The notes beneath the pieces are model-generated. The model worked only from the letters and a program-made list of their open reading frames with translations, did not search any database and was not told the DNA's origin. Below, piece by piece: positions 1 through 11,164 of a stretch of DNA of 64,000 nt. Source of the stretch: Saposhnikovia divaricata (taxonomy: Eukaryota > Streptophyta > Magnoliopsida > Apiales > Apiaceae). Every line of letters begins with the position of its first letter. Positions within the stretch are counted from its first letter, which is position 1. The DNA lies in assembly GCA_036435485.1 (NCBI GenBank), contig CM071599.1, positions 10,380,803 through 10,444,802 of the forward strand, written 5' to 3'. The position numbers and the translations under genes are program-made.

Positions 1-540
1 CTAATTTGTGCTTGATTGATTCTTGTTTTCAACAGCCATAATCTCAAGGATTCATCTATAACGGCTATATGTTCTTGTGCTATATAAAGACGATCTTTTG
101 GCAAGAAGAATAACAACTCAACACATCTGCAAAACTTCTTACAAAGATTATCAAGCTCATACACTGCATACAGAAGTTACAGTTCATAGAGTTGTAATTT
201 TATATTCATTATATACATACTTGTGCCTGGTTGTGGCAATTAGATAGGGTTGCAAGTCATAAGCCAAGGTAGCCAGTGGGCTAGGTGGCAGGTTTGCTAG
301 GTGACAATTATGTCAAGGGAAGGGTAATTCAAGAGGCTTTAAACTTGTAATCGGGAAAACTGTAAGCTTTATATTATTATTATAATAATATAATCTCTGT
401 GCTAGTTGGCATAGGGACTTGGATGTAGGCCATAGATTGGGTAGGGGCCGAACCAAGTGAAAATTCCTGGTGTTCTTGCTTTATATTCTGTCATTTACTT
501 ATTGCTGTTTATTTACTCTGTTAGTTAGTTGGGACACCAT
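1..540 (+). mobile_element. Decayed 3' part of a SIRE-like LTR
   Basis: The stretch has a TATA-like CTATATAAAG near 90. Around 410-475 it contains a block (AGGGACTTGGATGTAGGCC, then GGGGCCGAACC, then TGGTGTTCTT) that matches in order the R/U5 part of the LTRs of the element at 52318-62487. It is cut by the window start and no second LTR or target duplication is visible, so it is a fragment or solo LTR. The right boundary is approximate. Confidence 0.55.
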
Positions 541-1383
541 CACACACAAAAGAGACAGTCTCATTATCATTTGAGACAGTCTCATTTACGTGGCAGTTAA
601 ATATATTATGCTACTCGATTTACAGAAATATGATACCATTGCTAATATATAAGGAAGACAACTGCACTTTTAAACAAAATGAAAGAGATTCTCAGGGTAA
701 GAGTAAGTGCCCAAGTGGTTGAGTCGAATTTATCTCGTATTATGTATTTCTTGCAGTACTGCACAGTGCACACACACACCATCTTCTGCATAAGCCATTC
801 ATTCGAGGTTTCTACTTCAAATTCAGTGTTACTATATATGCAACCCTGAGGGTGAGGCTCTGGAGTCTGGACCACAATCCACAGCGAAACAAATCCAAAA
901 TGTTACTCCAACCTAGCTAGCTCCTAATTTACGGATAACATAATCATTCAACCAAATTCTAATCGTCAAGATTTTGTTTATTTCGTAAAATTCAATCAAG
1001 TGTGAGTGTGCGACTGCAAAACTATTTTTTTTTTTTTTTTTTGATAATCCGGTGTTTGGGCCAGCTTTCGCACATCACGACTAATCCGAAAGACTAACTC
1101 AACGATACTTAGACATGGTAGTTTTTTTCTATTGTAACAAGTAACATTACTTTTACACAATAATCTGCAGTACTGCGATTCTTCAGACCATAATTTGCAA
1201 TTGTTCATTGTACGAGCAGGTAAACATCACATCCTTCAGTCCATTTAAAGGAAGCTTCAAAAAAAGAAAAAAGGTTAAGAACACAGTTGTAAGAAACTTG
1301 TTTTTACATACATTTTACTGAAAGCGTCTCAAATGCTAAACATATTGGCCACACATTTTATGAAAGTTGGTTGAATACACATT
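541..1383. other. Intergenic stretch, no gene seen
   Basis: No credible gene. Two copies of the 11-base odd palindrome GAGACAGTCTC lie at 552-562 and 573-583, and a T-run at about 1024-1042. Short open frames here have no recognisable family or codon pattern. Confidence 0.5.
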
Positions 1384-1442
1384 TTGTGTCGGCCTTTGCT
1401 TGGTCATGGGGACCATTGGTGTTCACATTCAGTTCCTTGAAT
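1384..1442 (+). pseudogene. Hexose transporter (STP-type) fragment
   Basis: Translation gives VSAFAWSWGPL, the conserved segment before a late transmembrane helix in plant sugar transport proteins of the major facilitator superfamily. The same segment is present, also upstream of a glycine-rich gene copy, near 42080-42130 and again near 49950. Only about 20 codons survive here and the reading fails afterwards. It is the leftmost remnant of the transporter-plus-glycine-rich-gene tandem unit. Confidence 0.6.
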
Positions 1443-1636
1443 ATGTTGCCTAGGTTTAAAAAATATTCAAACAATATATTTTCTTCTAAGCCTCCTAGAA
1501 CTCTTTAATAACTTACGACACAATTTATACACACCCTCGGATAGCGGGATAGAGGTATCCTAGGATTTGATCATTGTCCTGCTAGGAGTAACAGAATAAC
1601 TGATTTTATCCGACAGAAAATCTGACTTTATTATAC

Positions 1637-1665
1637 TATAAAAAGGGGTTCTGCGTGCACAATTT
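1637..1665 (+). promoter_or_regulatory. Core promoter block of glycine-rich gene A
   Basis: TATAAAAAGG followed by GGTTCTGCGTGCACAAT lies about 130 bases before the ATG. The block AAAAAGGGGTTCYGCGT recurs at about 42527 and 50270 at similar distances from the other gene copies, so it is the shared core promoter. At 42520 the TATA part has decayed to TGTTGC. Confidence 0.65.
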
Positions 1666-1774
1666 ATCGATCTAAGCTTTCTGTCTGATAATTTTTTTTT
1701 AAAATCTACTTGTTAGAAGAGCGAATTTCCGAACAAATATACACGAACCTTGAAAACGCGGAGTTGATTAGTAA

Positions 1775-2152
1775 ATGGATGAAGCTGCCAAGCAACTCAT
1801 ACCATTTGTTCCTGCTGGTGTGCTCGTTCTATTCCTGCTCCTTCTTCTTATTGTGTTTTGTTGTGATTGCAAAATAGAAAATACCATGCGCAATAATGTT
1901 GTTCGTGATATCGAAACTGGTCATGGTGGTATGGACGGAAATATGATGGTTCTAGCAACTATGGGCACTGCTACTACAGCAGGCCACCATGCTGGTGGTG
2001 GTGGCCACCATGCTGGTGGCGGTGGTGGCCACCATGGAGGTGGAGGCGGAGGCGGAGGCCACCATGGAGGTGGTGGAGGAGGCTGTGGTGGTGGAGGCGG
2101 CTGTGGAGGTGGAGGTGGAGGTGGAGGCTGTGGTGGTGGTGGTGGATTTTGA
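1775..2152 (+). CDS. Small glycine-rich single-pass membrane protein, copy A
   Basis: A 125-residue protein. Residues 1-8 are polar, residues about 10-30 are a strongly hydrophobic segment followed by CCDC, then a basic stretch, the motif DIETGHGG and a short MMVLATMG segment. From about residue 70 the chain is almost all glycine, with HH pairs and single cysteines spaced by glycine runs. It resembles the small plant glycine-rich transmembrane proteins, but I cannot tie it to a named gene. The ATG is preceded by the promoter block at 1637 and sits in the same context as copies at 42618 and 50413. It is the only copy with an uninterrupted reading frame and a full glycine tail, so it is the best candidate for a working gene. 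Function is unknown; a membrane-anchored Cys/His/Gly-rich tail could bind metal or wall components, which is inference. Confidence 0.8.
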   Translation: MDEAAKQLIPFVPAGVLVLFLLLLLIVFCCDCKIENTMRNNVVRDIETGHGGMDGNMMVLATMGTATTAGHHAGGGGHHAGGGGGHHGGGGGGGGHHGGGGGGCGGGGGCGGGGGGGGCGGGGGF

Positions 2153-2856
2153 TTGACTTGATGAACTCAAAATTAGTTTTAAAAGTTTTAGCTCATGTCA
2201 GGTGTAATTTGCGGGTTTCTTTGTATATATTATCTTGTAAAATTTTATTATCGACGCTAGTGCTCAACCGAATCGTTTTTTTATGAACGAGTTTATTCTC
2301 ATTCTAGAATCTCAGCATGCATCAATCTTGAGCCCTAACTAATGAAAGAGCCAACTTCGTTGCATAATGATTTCTTTTTTTAATCAAAATTGTACATGCT
2401 GCGAAGGAGGGGTTCCTTCGAAGCTATTTTCCAACAAATTATTACATTTTCTGTGTTAGATTTTAGGTTTTGGTTGGATTTAAAAGAACTTGGCATGTTT
2501 GTTTTTATGTCTTGTGTGGCTTAAGTTTCAATGTTATTTTATATATTTGATTATTATATCTATGTCATGTATTGATTGAAAAAACTTCGTACAAATAATT
2601 TTTTCAAAATAATCGGAGTTGAGTACAAATTGCTATTTCAATCATCTATCCCACGTAAGATTCACCTCCAAATTCCAATTTAGTTTTTCGTTTCTGCAAT
2701 AGGACGAATTTTCAATATGGGTTGATGTTATGTTACCATGCACGCTTCAAAACAAAAGCTTGAGTGCTACTGGTAGACAAAAATAAATAAAAAGAAAGTA
2801 CGACGATAATACAAAGCCAAATTCCATTAATTAAAGTCTAAATATATATGTAATTC
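2153..2856 (+). other. 3' flank of glycine-rich gene A, chimeric
   Basis: Positions 2153 to about 2460 match the 3' flanks of the copies at about 41560-41850 and 49300-49630 (shared CTAACTAATGAAAGAG and TTGTACATGCTGCGAA). From about 2461 the sequence switches to match 51366-51765, the flank of the fifth copy (shared GGTTTTGGTTGGATTTAAA). No open gene. Confidence 0.65.
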
Positions 2857-3404
2857 TCGCGCATTATAAAGGAATACAAAGAATTTACTAGAAAGATGTA
2901 CAGAAAATTATTAAAATTTAATTGGGTTTAATGATCCTATAGTTAACTATTGGTAATTACCTATAGTTAACATATATTATAATACAATTGAAAGGCTATT
3001 TTTGTAAATACATAGGGGTGGATTTCATTATTACAAAAATGCCATCAATCTTTTGTACTCAAAATGCATATAACTATATAGGTAATTACCTATAGTTAAC
3101 TAAACTTAATATAACAGATATTTTTACATTCTTTAATATAATAACTAGTTGATAAAGCTGCGCTTCGCGGTGACGTTATAATTTTTTTTATTGTATATTT
3201 TTTTTATAATATATCATTAATATTAAATTTTAACAGCCAACACAATCCCCTCTCTAATGAATCGCTCCCTCGTTAAACACGATTCTTCTTGTGGAACCGT
3301 TTTCTCGTGAAAACTGAAACTCAGCTTCAACAAATATTATGAATACAATATTATTATATTTTGAGAGTTGGGCTCTCTAGAGTACTAATAATTTGGAGTG
3401 CTTA
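2857..3404. other. AT-rich spacer with short repeats
   Basis: No gene seen. The 20-mer GGTAATTACCTATAGTTAAC occurs twice (about 2955 and 3081), and its first ten bases are a palindrome; this could be a tiny inverted-repeat element. A CTAG followed by a GC-rich stretch near 3147-3175 vaguely resembles a Helitron 3' end but has no matching 5' end. Confidence 0.4.
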
Positions 3405-3902
3405 GGCCATGTTTCTTTCGTGGGATTATAGTCCAAGGATTATAGTCTAGGTATTATAGTCATTTCAATATTATCCTAAGGATTATACTCCTTTAAATTA
3501 TCCAAAACTATGTTTGTTTAGAAGGATTAAATCAAGGATTGAATTATAATCCTTTAAATTTTAATCCTATGTTTGTTTTGAGGGATAGAATATGGGATTG
3601 GACTATCCTTTAAATTTTCTAATCCTATGTTTGTTTGTCATAGGATTGTAGTGAAGGGATTATAATCCTTTAAAAAATGACTTGTTAGAGGGGATTAAAT
3701 AATACCTCCTCCAACCAAGTATTAGAAGGGATTATAATCATATCCTCCAATCCAAAACAAAACAAACATGAGATTGATATTTTTAAGGACTATAATCCTT
3801 GAACTAATCCCAAAATATGATTTTACAAAACAAACATGAGATTAAATTTTTTAAAGGATTATAGTCCTATCCCTTACTTAATCCCATGAAACAAACATGA
3901 CC
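3405..3902. mobile_element. Tourist-like MITE (PIF/Harbinger type)
   Basis: A 498-bp element flanked by TTA duplications at 3402-3404 and 3903-3905. The left end GGCCATGTTTCTTTCGTGGG and the reverse complement of the right end (GGTCATGTTTGTTTCATGGG) are near-identical terminal inverted repeats. GGATTATAGTCC-like stretches are repeated in both orientations inside, so the element could fold over much of its length. There is no coding capacity. The TTA duplication and the GGCCATGTTT end are typical of PIF/Harbinger-derived MITEs. Confidence 0.85.
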
Positions 3903-3905
3903 TTA

Positions 3906-5505
3906 GAGTACTATAGAATCACCGTTGGATTACAATAGATCCCGCGGTCAGGATTTTTTTCTTTTTAATGGCACTGACGTAAATAACATAACAATCAGGG
4001 GCAAAGTACTGCAAAGTTAAAATGATAATAGATGTTATTTCAAAATTGATTTATAAGTACGGGAAGAAGTGACAATAAAAGCGCAGTACACTCCTGCAAC
4101 AACGGCAAATACAATTTCAAGCATATCCAACCATCTAAATTAGTGGTTACGCAGTATGTACTAAATTGCATTACAGGTCAAAAAGAATCAAAAAGTTGAA
4201 ACTTGCTTCAAAGAACAGAAGAACTATGAGTGAAGGTTTGTAACTGGGTGCTTAGAAATCTTTTCAATTTTTAATTGACATCTTCAATATTTTGATGACG
4301 GATATCAAAACTTTTTGTAATGGATTTATCAAATCCTACAAAGGGTAAATTCAGAACACTAAGTTCACAAACTGAGATTGATTGAAAACGCAGTATTTTG
4401 TTTTTTACAAATGTCTTCCTGTGTATTGCATGTGAGTGTTTTTGGTAGATGGTAGAAGTATAGATGTGCATTTTTTATTAATTACTTGGGATGTATGAAA
4501 TTGGACTATTTTCAATTGAATATACATGTTAACTGCATAAATTTTTGTGTATTCAGTTTGTGGATTGGAACAAAAAAAAGAATATTAATTTGGGTAGAGA
4601 CAAAGTGATGTTGATTAAAGAAAAATTTTTTGTTTGACAATAAGATGTTTATTATAGTGATTGAGTTGTGACAAGGATTTGATTTCTCTTTGGTGCCTTG
4701 GTGTCACTAAAAATAAGGTCTGTTATGCAGTTAGTTCTATGTTTTATTATGGTCTTTCTAGGTTTTGTCCACAACTTTTTAGAGATTTAGGCCTAAAAGT
4801 TGTAGCTTCTTGAAAATTATGTATGATATTTTTCTTTTCATTGTTGCTATCCTATAATTTTTTTTTGGTGAAGTTGTGTAACGATTTGTTACTTCGTGAA
4901 TCAGTCATGGTAACTTAAGGATTCAGATATGTAATTGAATAGGATCTTCTCCTGAATTCCTCGCAATATGATACACAATATGTACACAATATGATACACA
5001 ATATGTACAGATATTAGGCGAAGGTGATCATGTTGTGACCTCTATGGGTTTTGCATTGATTTTTTTTTTAGAAGAAGCTATCAAGATTTAAGTCAGGTGT
5101 CCAATCTTTATTAATAGTCGATACAGTTACTAATCTGGAAAATTGTTAAGTGTCTATCATTATAGATGTCCTGATGCATATAGTGCTCACATCTGCTCCA
5201 TTTAGACCCTACATTTATCATGATATCTTTTAGATATACATTATTATATTGATAAACCATTTGATTTCCTTCTGCTCCATGCGTCTCTAATCTGATGAAG
5301 ACTGATGAGCTTCTTAGTCCAAAATATGTTGGCTTGTTCCCATAGCCAGTGGTCTTATGTATTCATTCGAAGTATTTTGTTGATTGGCTGGAATCATGTT
5401 TTGTATCATTTGTTTTAGCTGATTGTCTGGAATCATGTCTTGTCTCATTAGTATGTTTAATAGGACTTCTGATAGTTTTAACAAGGGGTTTTACTTTGTC
5501 CACAG
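3906..5505. other. Spacer with no recognisable gene
   Basis: I see no coding exon. A short tandem of ACACAATATG-type units lies at about 4970-5010. The missing upstream exons of the uL14 copy would be expected here but were not found. Confidence 0.45.
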
Positions 5506-5810
5506 ATAATGCTGGTGTCATTGTGAATCCAAAGGGAGAGATGAAAGGTAAGCTGAAATAAGTGTACCTCTGTAAATATAAATTTACCGAATGAGTTATC
5601 TTTTTATGAGATGTATGAATATATAATTTTTTTCTTTTCTTTATCACTTGAACATATAATAACTGGTTTTCATGCTATATGTTTAAAATACAAGTAGTAT
5701 ATCTAATTTGTTTATTGCTTGTTTCAGGGTCTGCTATCACTGGTCCAATCGGGAAGGAGTGTGCCAACTTGTGGCTTAGGATTGCCAGTGCTGCTAATGC
5801 TATTGTCTAG
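5506..5810 (+). pseudogene. RPL23: Ribosomal protein uL14 (RPL23) 3' exons
   Basis: Two exons with proper splice signals encode the C-terminus of cytosolic large-subunit protein uL14. The first, 5506-5547, follows CCACAG and ends at a GGTAAG donor; it encodes NAGVIVNPKGEMKG with the next exon. The second, 5728-5810, follows TTGTTTCAG and ends at TAG, encoding SAITGPIGKECANLWLRIAS and AANAIV. The reading frame joins correctly across the intron. I found no upstream exons in the 1.6 kb before it, and the exon carries two changes from the highly conserved family sequence (N and L where D and P are usual). It is most likely a truncated, decaying gene copy rather than the active gene. Confidence 0.8.
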
Positions 5811-7225
5811 AGTGCTTTAATTTATCTTAATGAATCTGTCATGGACAATTTGGCTATGCTAAACTGTATTCCCCGCTTTCTTGTTCCTTTAAAATTTTTG
5901 TATTCATGTCAGTATGTTAGACTTATCAGATTTGATGTCTAGAGGTTCTGGAAGCTCTGGTCTATATATCGGAATATACTTTTCTTAAACTATCAAGTTT
6001 TATATTTGCTTTAATATTCCTTTGCAGTTGGCATTTTGTCGGCCTTAAAATCTTTTCACATTGGTTTGGGCATTTGTTGGTTGTTCCTGGTTGTTTTTAA
6101 TCTGGTTATTGACAAAGTGCATGTTAGTGTTTAGTCTGTCAAGTGAGGTATTTCTAGGATTTAAAAAAGAGCAGAAACAAAAATATGGATACTTGCTGTA
6201 CAATTTTAAACGAATTGAAATTGAAGCTGAGAAACTGCAAATCTTATATTTTTACCTGCAATTGTCAACATATTGAAGGCTCTTAAGAAGCATTCTTGGA
6301 TGGAAGAAGTAAATTATTCGGAACCAAATTTGTGTTGCATGAAGCACATTTATACTTTTCAATTAACCGACTTCTTTTTACCACAAACACACATATACAT
6401 ACTATCTTGCAATCTTTAACCTGCAATCTTTATCCGAACTTTCGTTTATCAAGAATAGAGGTGCCAACAATGCAAGAATCATGTTACTAAATTGTAGTGA
6501 TTTATGATTGTTCCATTATAAAGCACACCCATTGTTCCAATATAAAGGGTTTGGGGAATGATTGCCAATAGACACATCTGGGGCATTCTTGAAGACCAGT
6601 GGAGCAGCATCCAAGGGTTCCCAAGCGCAACAAGAACATTCAAGCTTCCTAATTCTTTGTCTACACATCCTAGAAAAGAAATCAATCCTGTTTTTTTTTG
6701 GCTAAATATCAATCCTCTATGTACTGCTACTATTTTCTTCTAATCCTATGCACTTTATTTGTCAAGTCTTTCCCTCTTTTTCCTTAGGCTTCATATTTCT
6801 TGTACTAATAGGTTTCATATTTCTAAAGCAACTATCTCAGAAACAATTACAGTATATTCAAGTCTTTATGATATAACATTGTAAACCTGATATGAGCAAA
6901 GAGGAGATTGTTATATTTGTCATTATCAAAGATTAGGTTAGAGAGCATAGACAAAGCTCATCCGAAAATGAGAATTACGTTTATTGTTGTTGCTTCTCTC
7001 CTTACCAGACTTCTTATTAAACATACACAACAATCTTGCAATACTGTACTTGTTTAAACAAATTTTAAGTACGGTTAATTTAAAAACAATTATTCTATCC
7101 ACACATTCTGCGACATCTGCAATTCAACGTTCGCTTTATTAGAATTGATACGCAAACATTTATTTAAATACACAACACTTGTGCATTGCACCGTTTTACA
7201 GAAATCCATTTGGTTATAATTAGCT
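5811..7225. other. Spacer with no recognisable gene
   Basis: Probably begins with the 3' untranslated region of the uL14 copy. The rest shows no exon that I can recognise on either strand. Confidence 0.4.
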
Positions 7226-7687
7226 TCAGTCCTCCTTGGTTTCTGTTATGTTTCTGTTTTCCAAGTATTCAAATAAACTGCCATCAAATACCCGTCTCGT
7301 GGTTTCCTTGGTAACAAAGCCATCCTCGTCTTTTGCAATCATATAAACTAATCCCCACTCAGCCTTAGCTGGCTAGTATCCTGTGTTTGATACACACACA
7401 AATATAAGCGTAATAATTGGATATGAGTTAATCAATCAGAAGTTTATAGGCGGTTTTATTAAAAGAAATGCAATAAGCTTAAAGGAATTGGATTCCAAGT
7501 TGAGTAAAGAAAACAAACCAACCCACAACATCGAAAACAACTCGATTTCCCTCAGTCATGTGCCACAGATCTCCAAGCGTCATTTTGTCAGGTACAGAAG
7601 CATATTTACTGAACATATTCTCAAGATTTACTGGCATGAACCTGCAACGACACAAACAAATCCAAAAAAAGTAAGATAGATTGGAAG

Positions 7688-8706
7688 TGTTAGGAATATG
7701 TTGTACTTGATGATAACTTCACAATCAATCAAATTGTATAAGGTTTTGTAGCTGTCAACGGATGAGGATTTATAACTCTATCCGTTGACAGGTAGCTCAT
7801 CAACGGATGAGGTTTTGTAGCATACTGCAGTATCTTTATGTTATCAGTTGATAGTATTTTTATCCACAGTCATGTTGACCATCAACGGATAGGCAGAATA
7901 GGGTAGCCAATTGTAAATAAGCTATGCTATGTAATTCTGTTTAAGTGAAAGTGTATCAACAGATGAAGACAAAACTCTATCAACGGATACAACTCAAATC
8001 CACTCTATCAACGGATACAGCTCAAGTCTCAATATCAACAGATACCGCTCAATACATCATCAATGGATGTCAGTGTACAATATCAACGGATAATCATTGA
8101 CAATGTCTTCTATGATTAGCTGGGGATTAGCAGTTGATAAGGACATGTTTGACTGACAGATCACATGGGTTGATAGTAAATACAAAAAGCAGTATGGCAG
8201 CTATACTTTGGAAACAAAGAAGAAAGAAGCATTCCATTTACACTATGAATACAAGAAAGGTGCAGGAGACATGTCTGAACACAAGGACAACCTTTCGGCT
8301 ACATGTGTATTTGGAGTGTAGTAGCAAGTCAACTAGAATTAGATTAATATTATCTTATTCCAGTAGTACTTGTAAAAAAAACTTGGGATTTATAACCAAG
8401 TGTAGCAACTCTTTGTAGGTTAAGAAAACAGACACATTCTTGCTTAGGGTTTCTATTGAATATTCTTAGAAAGCAAAGAGTTGTAAAACAGAAGATGTGT
8501 ACTTTTGTATCACAGAGTTTTCTTCGAATAAAAGCTTCAGGTGGTGCATTTAACCACCTGATTTTTTATGTGTTTGTGCATTAATCTTTTACAAGCAATT
8601 ATCTAAGTATAGATTTCTGGAGTTCTTATCAGAAATTTATAAATATCAAGAATTGTATTCAACCCCCCCTTCTACAATTATACAAGTGTGTAATCTGGGA
8701 ATAACA
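7688..8706 (+). repeat. 5' LTR of element 1
   Basis: 1,019 bp, from TGTTAGGAATATG to ATAACA, nearly identical to 19689-20708. About a dozen copies of TCAACGGAT or its decayed forms crowd 7755-8140 in the U3 part. Downstream of these are CTTCGAATAAAAGCTTC (a polyadenylation-like signal near 8525) and a run of C before the 3' end. Confidence 0.95.
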
Positions 8707-8708
8707 AT

Positions 8709-8720
8709 TGGTATCAGAGC
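8709..8720 (+). other. Primer binding site, initiator tRNA-Met
   Basis: TGGTATCAGAGC two bases after the LTR is the standard plant Copia primer site, complementary to the 3' end of initiator tRNA-Met. Confidence 0.95.
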
Positions 8721-8765
8721 AAGCTTTCAACATATTTGAAGTTTAAAGATCAACACACTTCCAAC

Positions 8766-11164
8766 ATGTCTAAGAAGGATTATGGAGTAAAGATTCCAGT
8801 TCTTGATAGAGAAAATTACTTTCACTGGAAAGTAAAAATGCGTCTACATCTCTCGTCTATTGATGAGGGCTTTGTGGATTGCATTGACAAGGGTCCTCAC
8901 GTTCCAATGAAGACAGCAACAAGAGTTGGCCTGGCTGATGATGTGCCTGACACTCTCATTCCCAAACCTGTTTCTGAGTGGAGTCTTGAAGATATTGCAG
9001 AAGTCCACAAAGACAAAAAGACCATGAATATTCTGTTCAATGGTCTAGAAACAGACATGGTTGACAATGTTATTAACTGTACTACCGCCAAGGAAGTATG
9101 GGACACTGTTCAAACCCTGTGTGAAGGAACAGAACAGGTAAGGGAAAACAAGATGCAACTACTAATCCAACGGTATGAACATTTTCACTTTAAGAGTGGA
9201 GAAACATTGAATGATACATTTAGTAGATTTCAAAAGCTACTAAATGGTTTGAAACTGTATGGAAGAATCTATCAAGTTAAAGATTCTAATCTCAAATTTC
9301 TGAGATCACTGCCCAAGGAATGGAAGCCAATGACTGTTTCTCTAAGAAACACTCAAGAGTACATGACATTTACTCTTGAAAGGCTCTATAGAACTTTAAA
9401 GACCTATGAGCTGGAAATAGAGCAGGATGAAGAGATTGAGAAGTCTCAAAAGAAAAGTGGGTTAGTTGCACTTGTTGCCAACTTGGAGCAAAAAGAGGAA
9501 AGGACAGAAACTGCTAGTTCTACACCAAACAGGGAGGTTTGTAAAGGTAGAGCAGAATAAAGCAGGAGCAAGGAAAAGGTGTCTGAGGAATTGAATGCTC
9601 TTCAGCAGGATGAATTAGATGAGAAAGATGAGCACTTAGCTTTTCTATCTAGGAGATTCTCTAAGCTGAAATTCAAGAGAAACTCTAGGGTGGCCAAGCC
9701 ATTTAACAAGGATTTTTCCACAAGCAACTATGTGGATAAATCCAAAATTAAATGCTACAATTGTGGAATTGCTGGTCACATGATAAGTGAATGCAGGAAA
9801 CCTAAATCTGAGAACAAGGGAAAGTCAACTGAGGCTGTTGACTATAAGAAGAAATATTTTGATCTTCTCAGGCAGAAAGGAAAGGCATTCTTGACCCAAG
9901 AGTATGATTGGGCTGTTGATGACAATCATTCTGATGATGATGTTGAGTTAGTCAACCTTGCTTTAATGGCTGATTTTGGAGAGCAGGAAGCAAGTTCAGC
10001 TAGCAATCAGGTATTTCTACTAATCTCTCTGAGCTCACCAAAGAGGAATGCAATAGTGTTATAGATGAAATGTCTACTGAACTATATCACTTAAGTGTTA
10101 CTCTTAAATCACTTACTAAAGAGAACAATAGGATTAAAGAGTCTAATCTGTTTTTAAGTGATAGAAATGCTGCTCTAGAAACTCAATTTCTAGAATTTGA
10201 GAAAATGAGAGTTGATTGCAATAATGCTAAAAGTGAACTTGAAGCTGTGTTAAAAAGAGAACTGATATTAAAAGACCAGCTTGAAAAAGAACAAGGGATA
10301 ATTGCTAAATTTCAAAGTTGTAGGAATATTTCTCAAAACATAATAGAAGTTCAGGGAATAGAATCGTTTGTGAAGGATACCTGGACTCAAAAGAAAAAGG
10401 AGCTAGAACCTGGCCTTGAGGATCTAGAGACTATTTGTGAATCAACGGATAGTGATCATCCGTTGACAGATGAACCGTCAACGGATGAGAGGTATCCGTC
10501 GATTAACAAAAAGTTTGTTAGTAAGAAGGAACTTAGGAAACTGGATATCAAGTATGGTCCAGTCAACAAGAATTTTGTTAGTGGTGAGTGCAGCAAAACC
10601 AAATCCAGTGGGAAGGCTAAGGCATGTGATTTACACAACAAAAAGGCTGTTGGTAAATCAGATAATGAAAAGGTAGAAATTGAGGATAAAAAGAAAAAGA
10701 ACAGAAATGGTAAGATAGGCATCAACAAGAAAAACAATTACTCTCCTGACAAGTTTGCTCCTAGAAAAACTTGTAGTAATTGTAATAGTGTCAATCATCT
10801 ATCTTCTAATTGCAAGATTGTCAACAAGGCTCCTGTTCATGTACCTCAACCAATGCCATGTATGCCTACAATGCCTGGTTTGTATCAAAATGCTAGTTTT
10901 TCAAATCCATATGTGAACATGCCATATGTGTCTAATCCTTACTTTCAATCTATGAATGTGCCATAAATGTCATGGAACATACCTAACATGAATAATATGT
11001 ATGCCAATTTTCCACACATGCATGCATCCAATATTCATGCAAATGAGCATTTGTCAAACCCCATCACTCAAGCATCTACACCTAAGTTGAAGAATGCTAA
11101 GAGTGCAAAGTCAAAGGCTAACAAGAAAGGACCCAAGGAAGCTTGGGTACCAAAATCAACTTGA
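8766..11164 (+). pseudogene. gag: gag of element 1 (broken)
   Basis: The first ATG (8766) starts MSKKDYGVKIPVLDRENYFHW, typical of the N-terminus of Copia gag (DUF4219/UBN2-type capsid region). The frame is stopped by TAA at 9558-9560, reopens in the same frame to 10064, shifts frame near 10008, and carries on in the new frame with a further TAA at 10964-10966. Two CCHC zinc knuckles are visible: CYNCGIAGHMISEC (about 9753) and CSNCNSVNHLSSNC (about 10771). A coiled-coil-rich segment lies between them. Four TCAACGGAT-type sites sit at 10441-10505 and encode STD and HPLT. The tail ends WVPKST then TGA. With two stops and one frameshift it cannot make a full Gag. Confidence 0.85.

Noticed and set aside
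1952..2170. Minus-strand Ser/Thr-rich 72-codon frame
   Set aside because: It is the complement of the glycine codon repeats of copy A, not a gene.
3140..3180. Helitron 3' end on the minus strand (CTAG plus GC-rich stretch)
   Set aside because: The hairpin is weak and no matching 5' terminus was found to the right.
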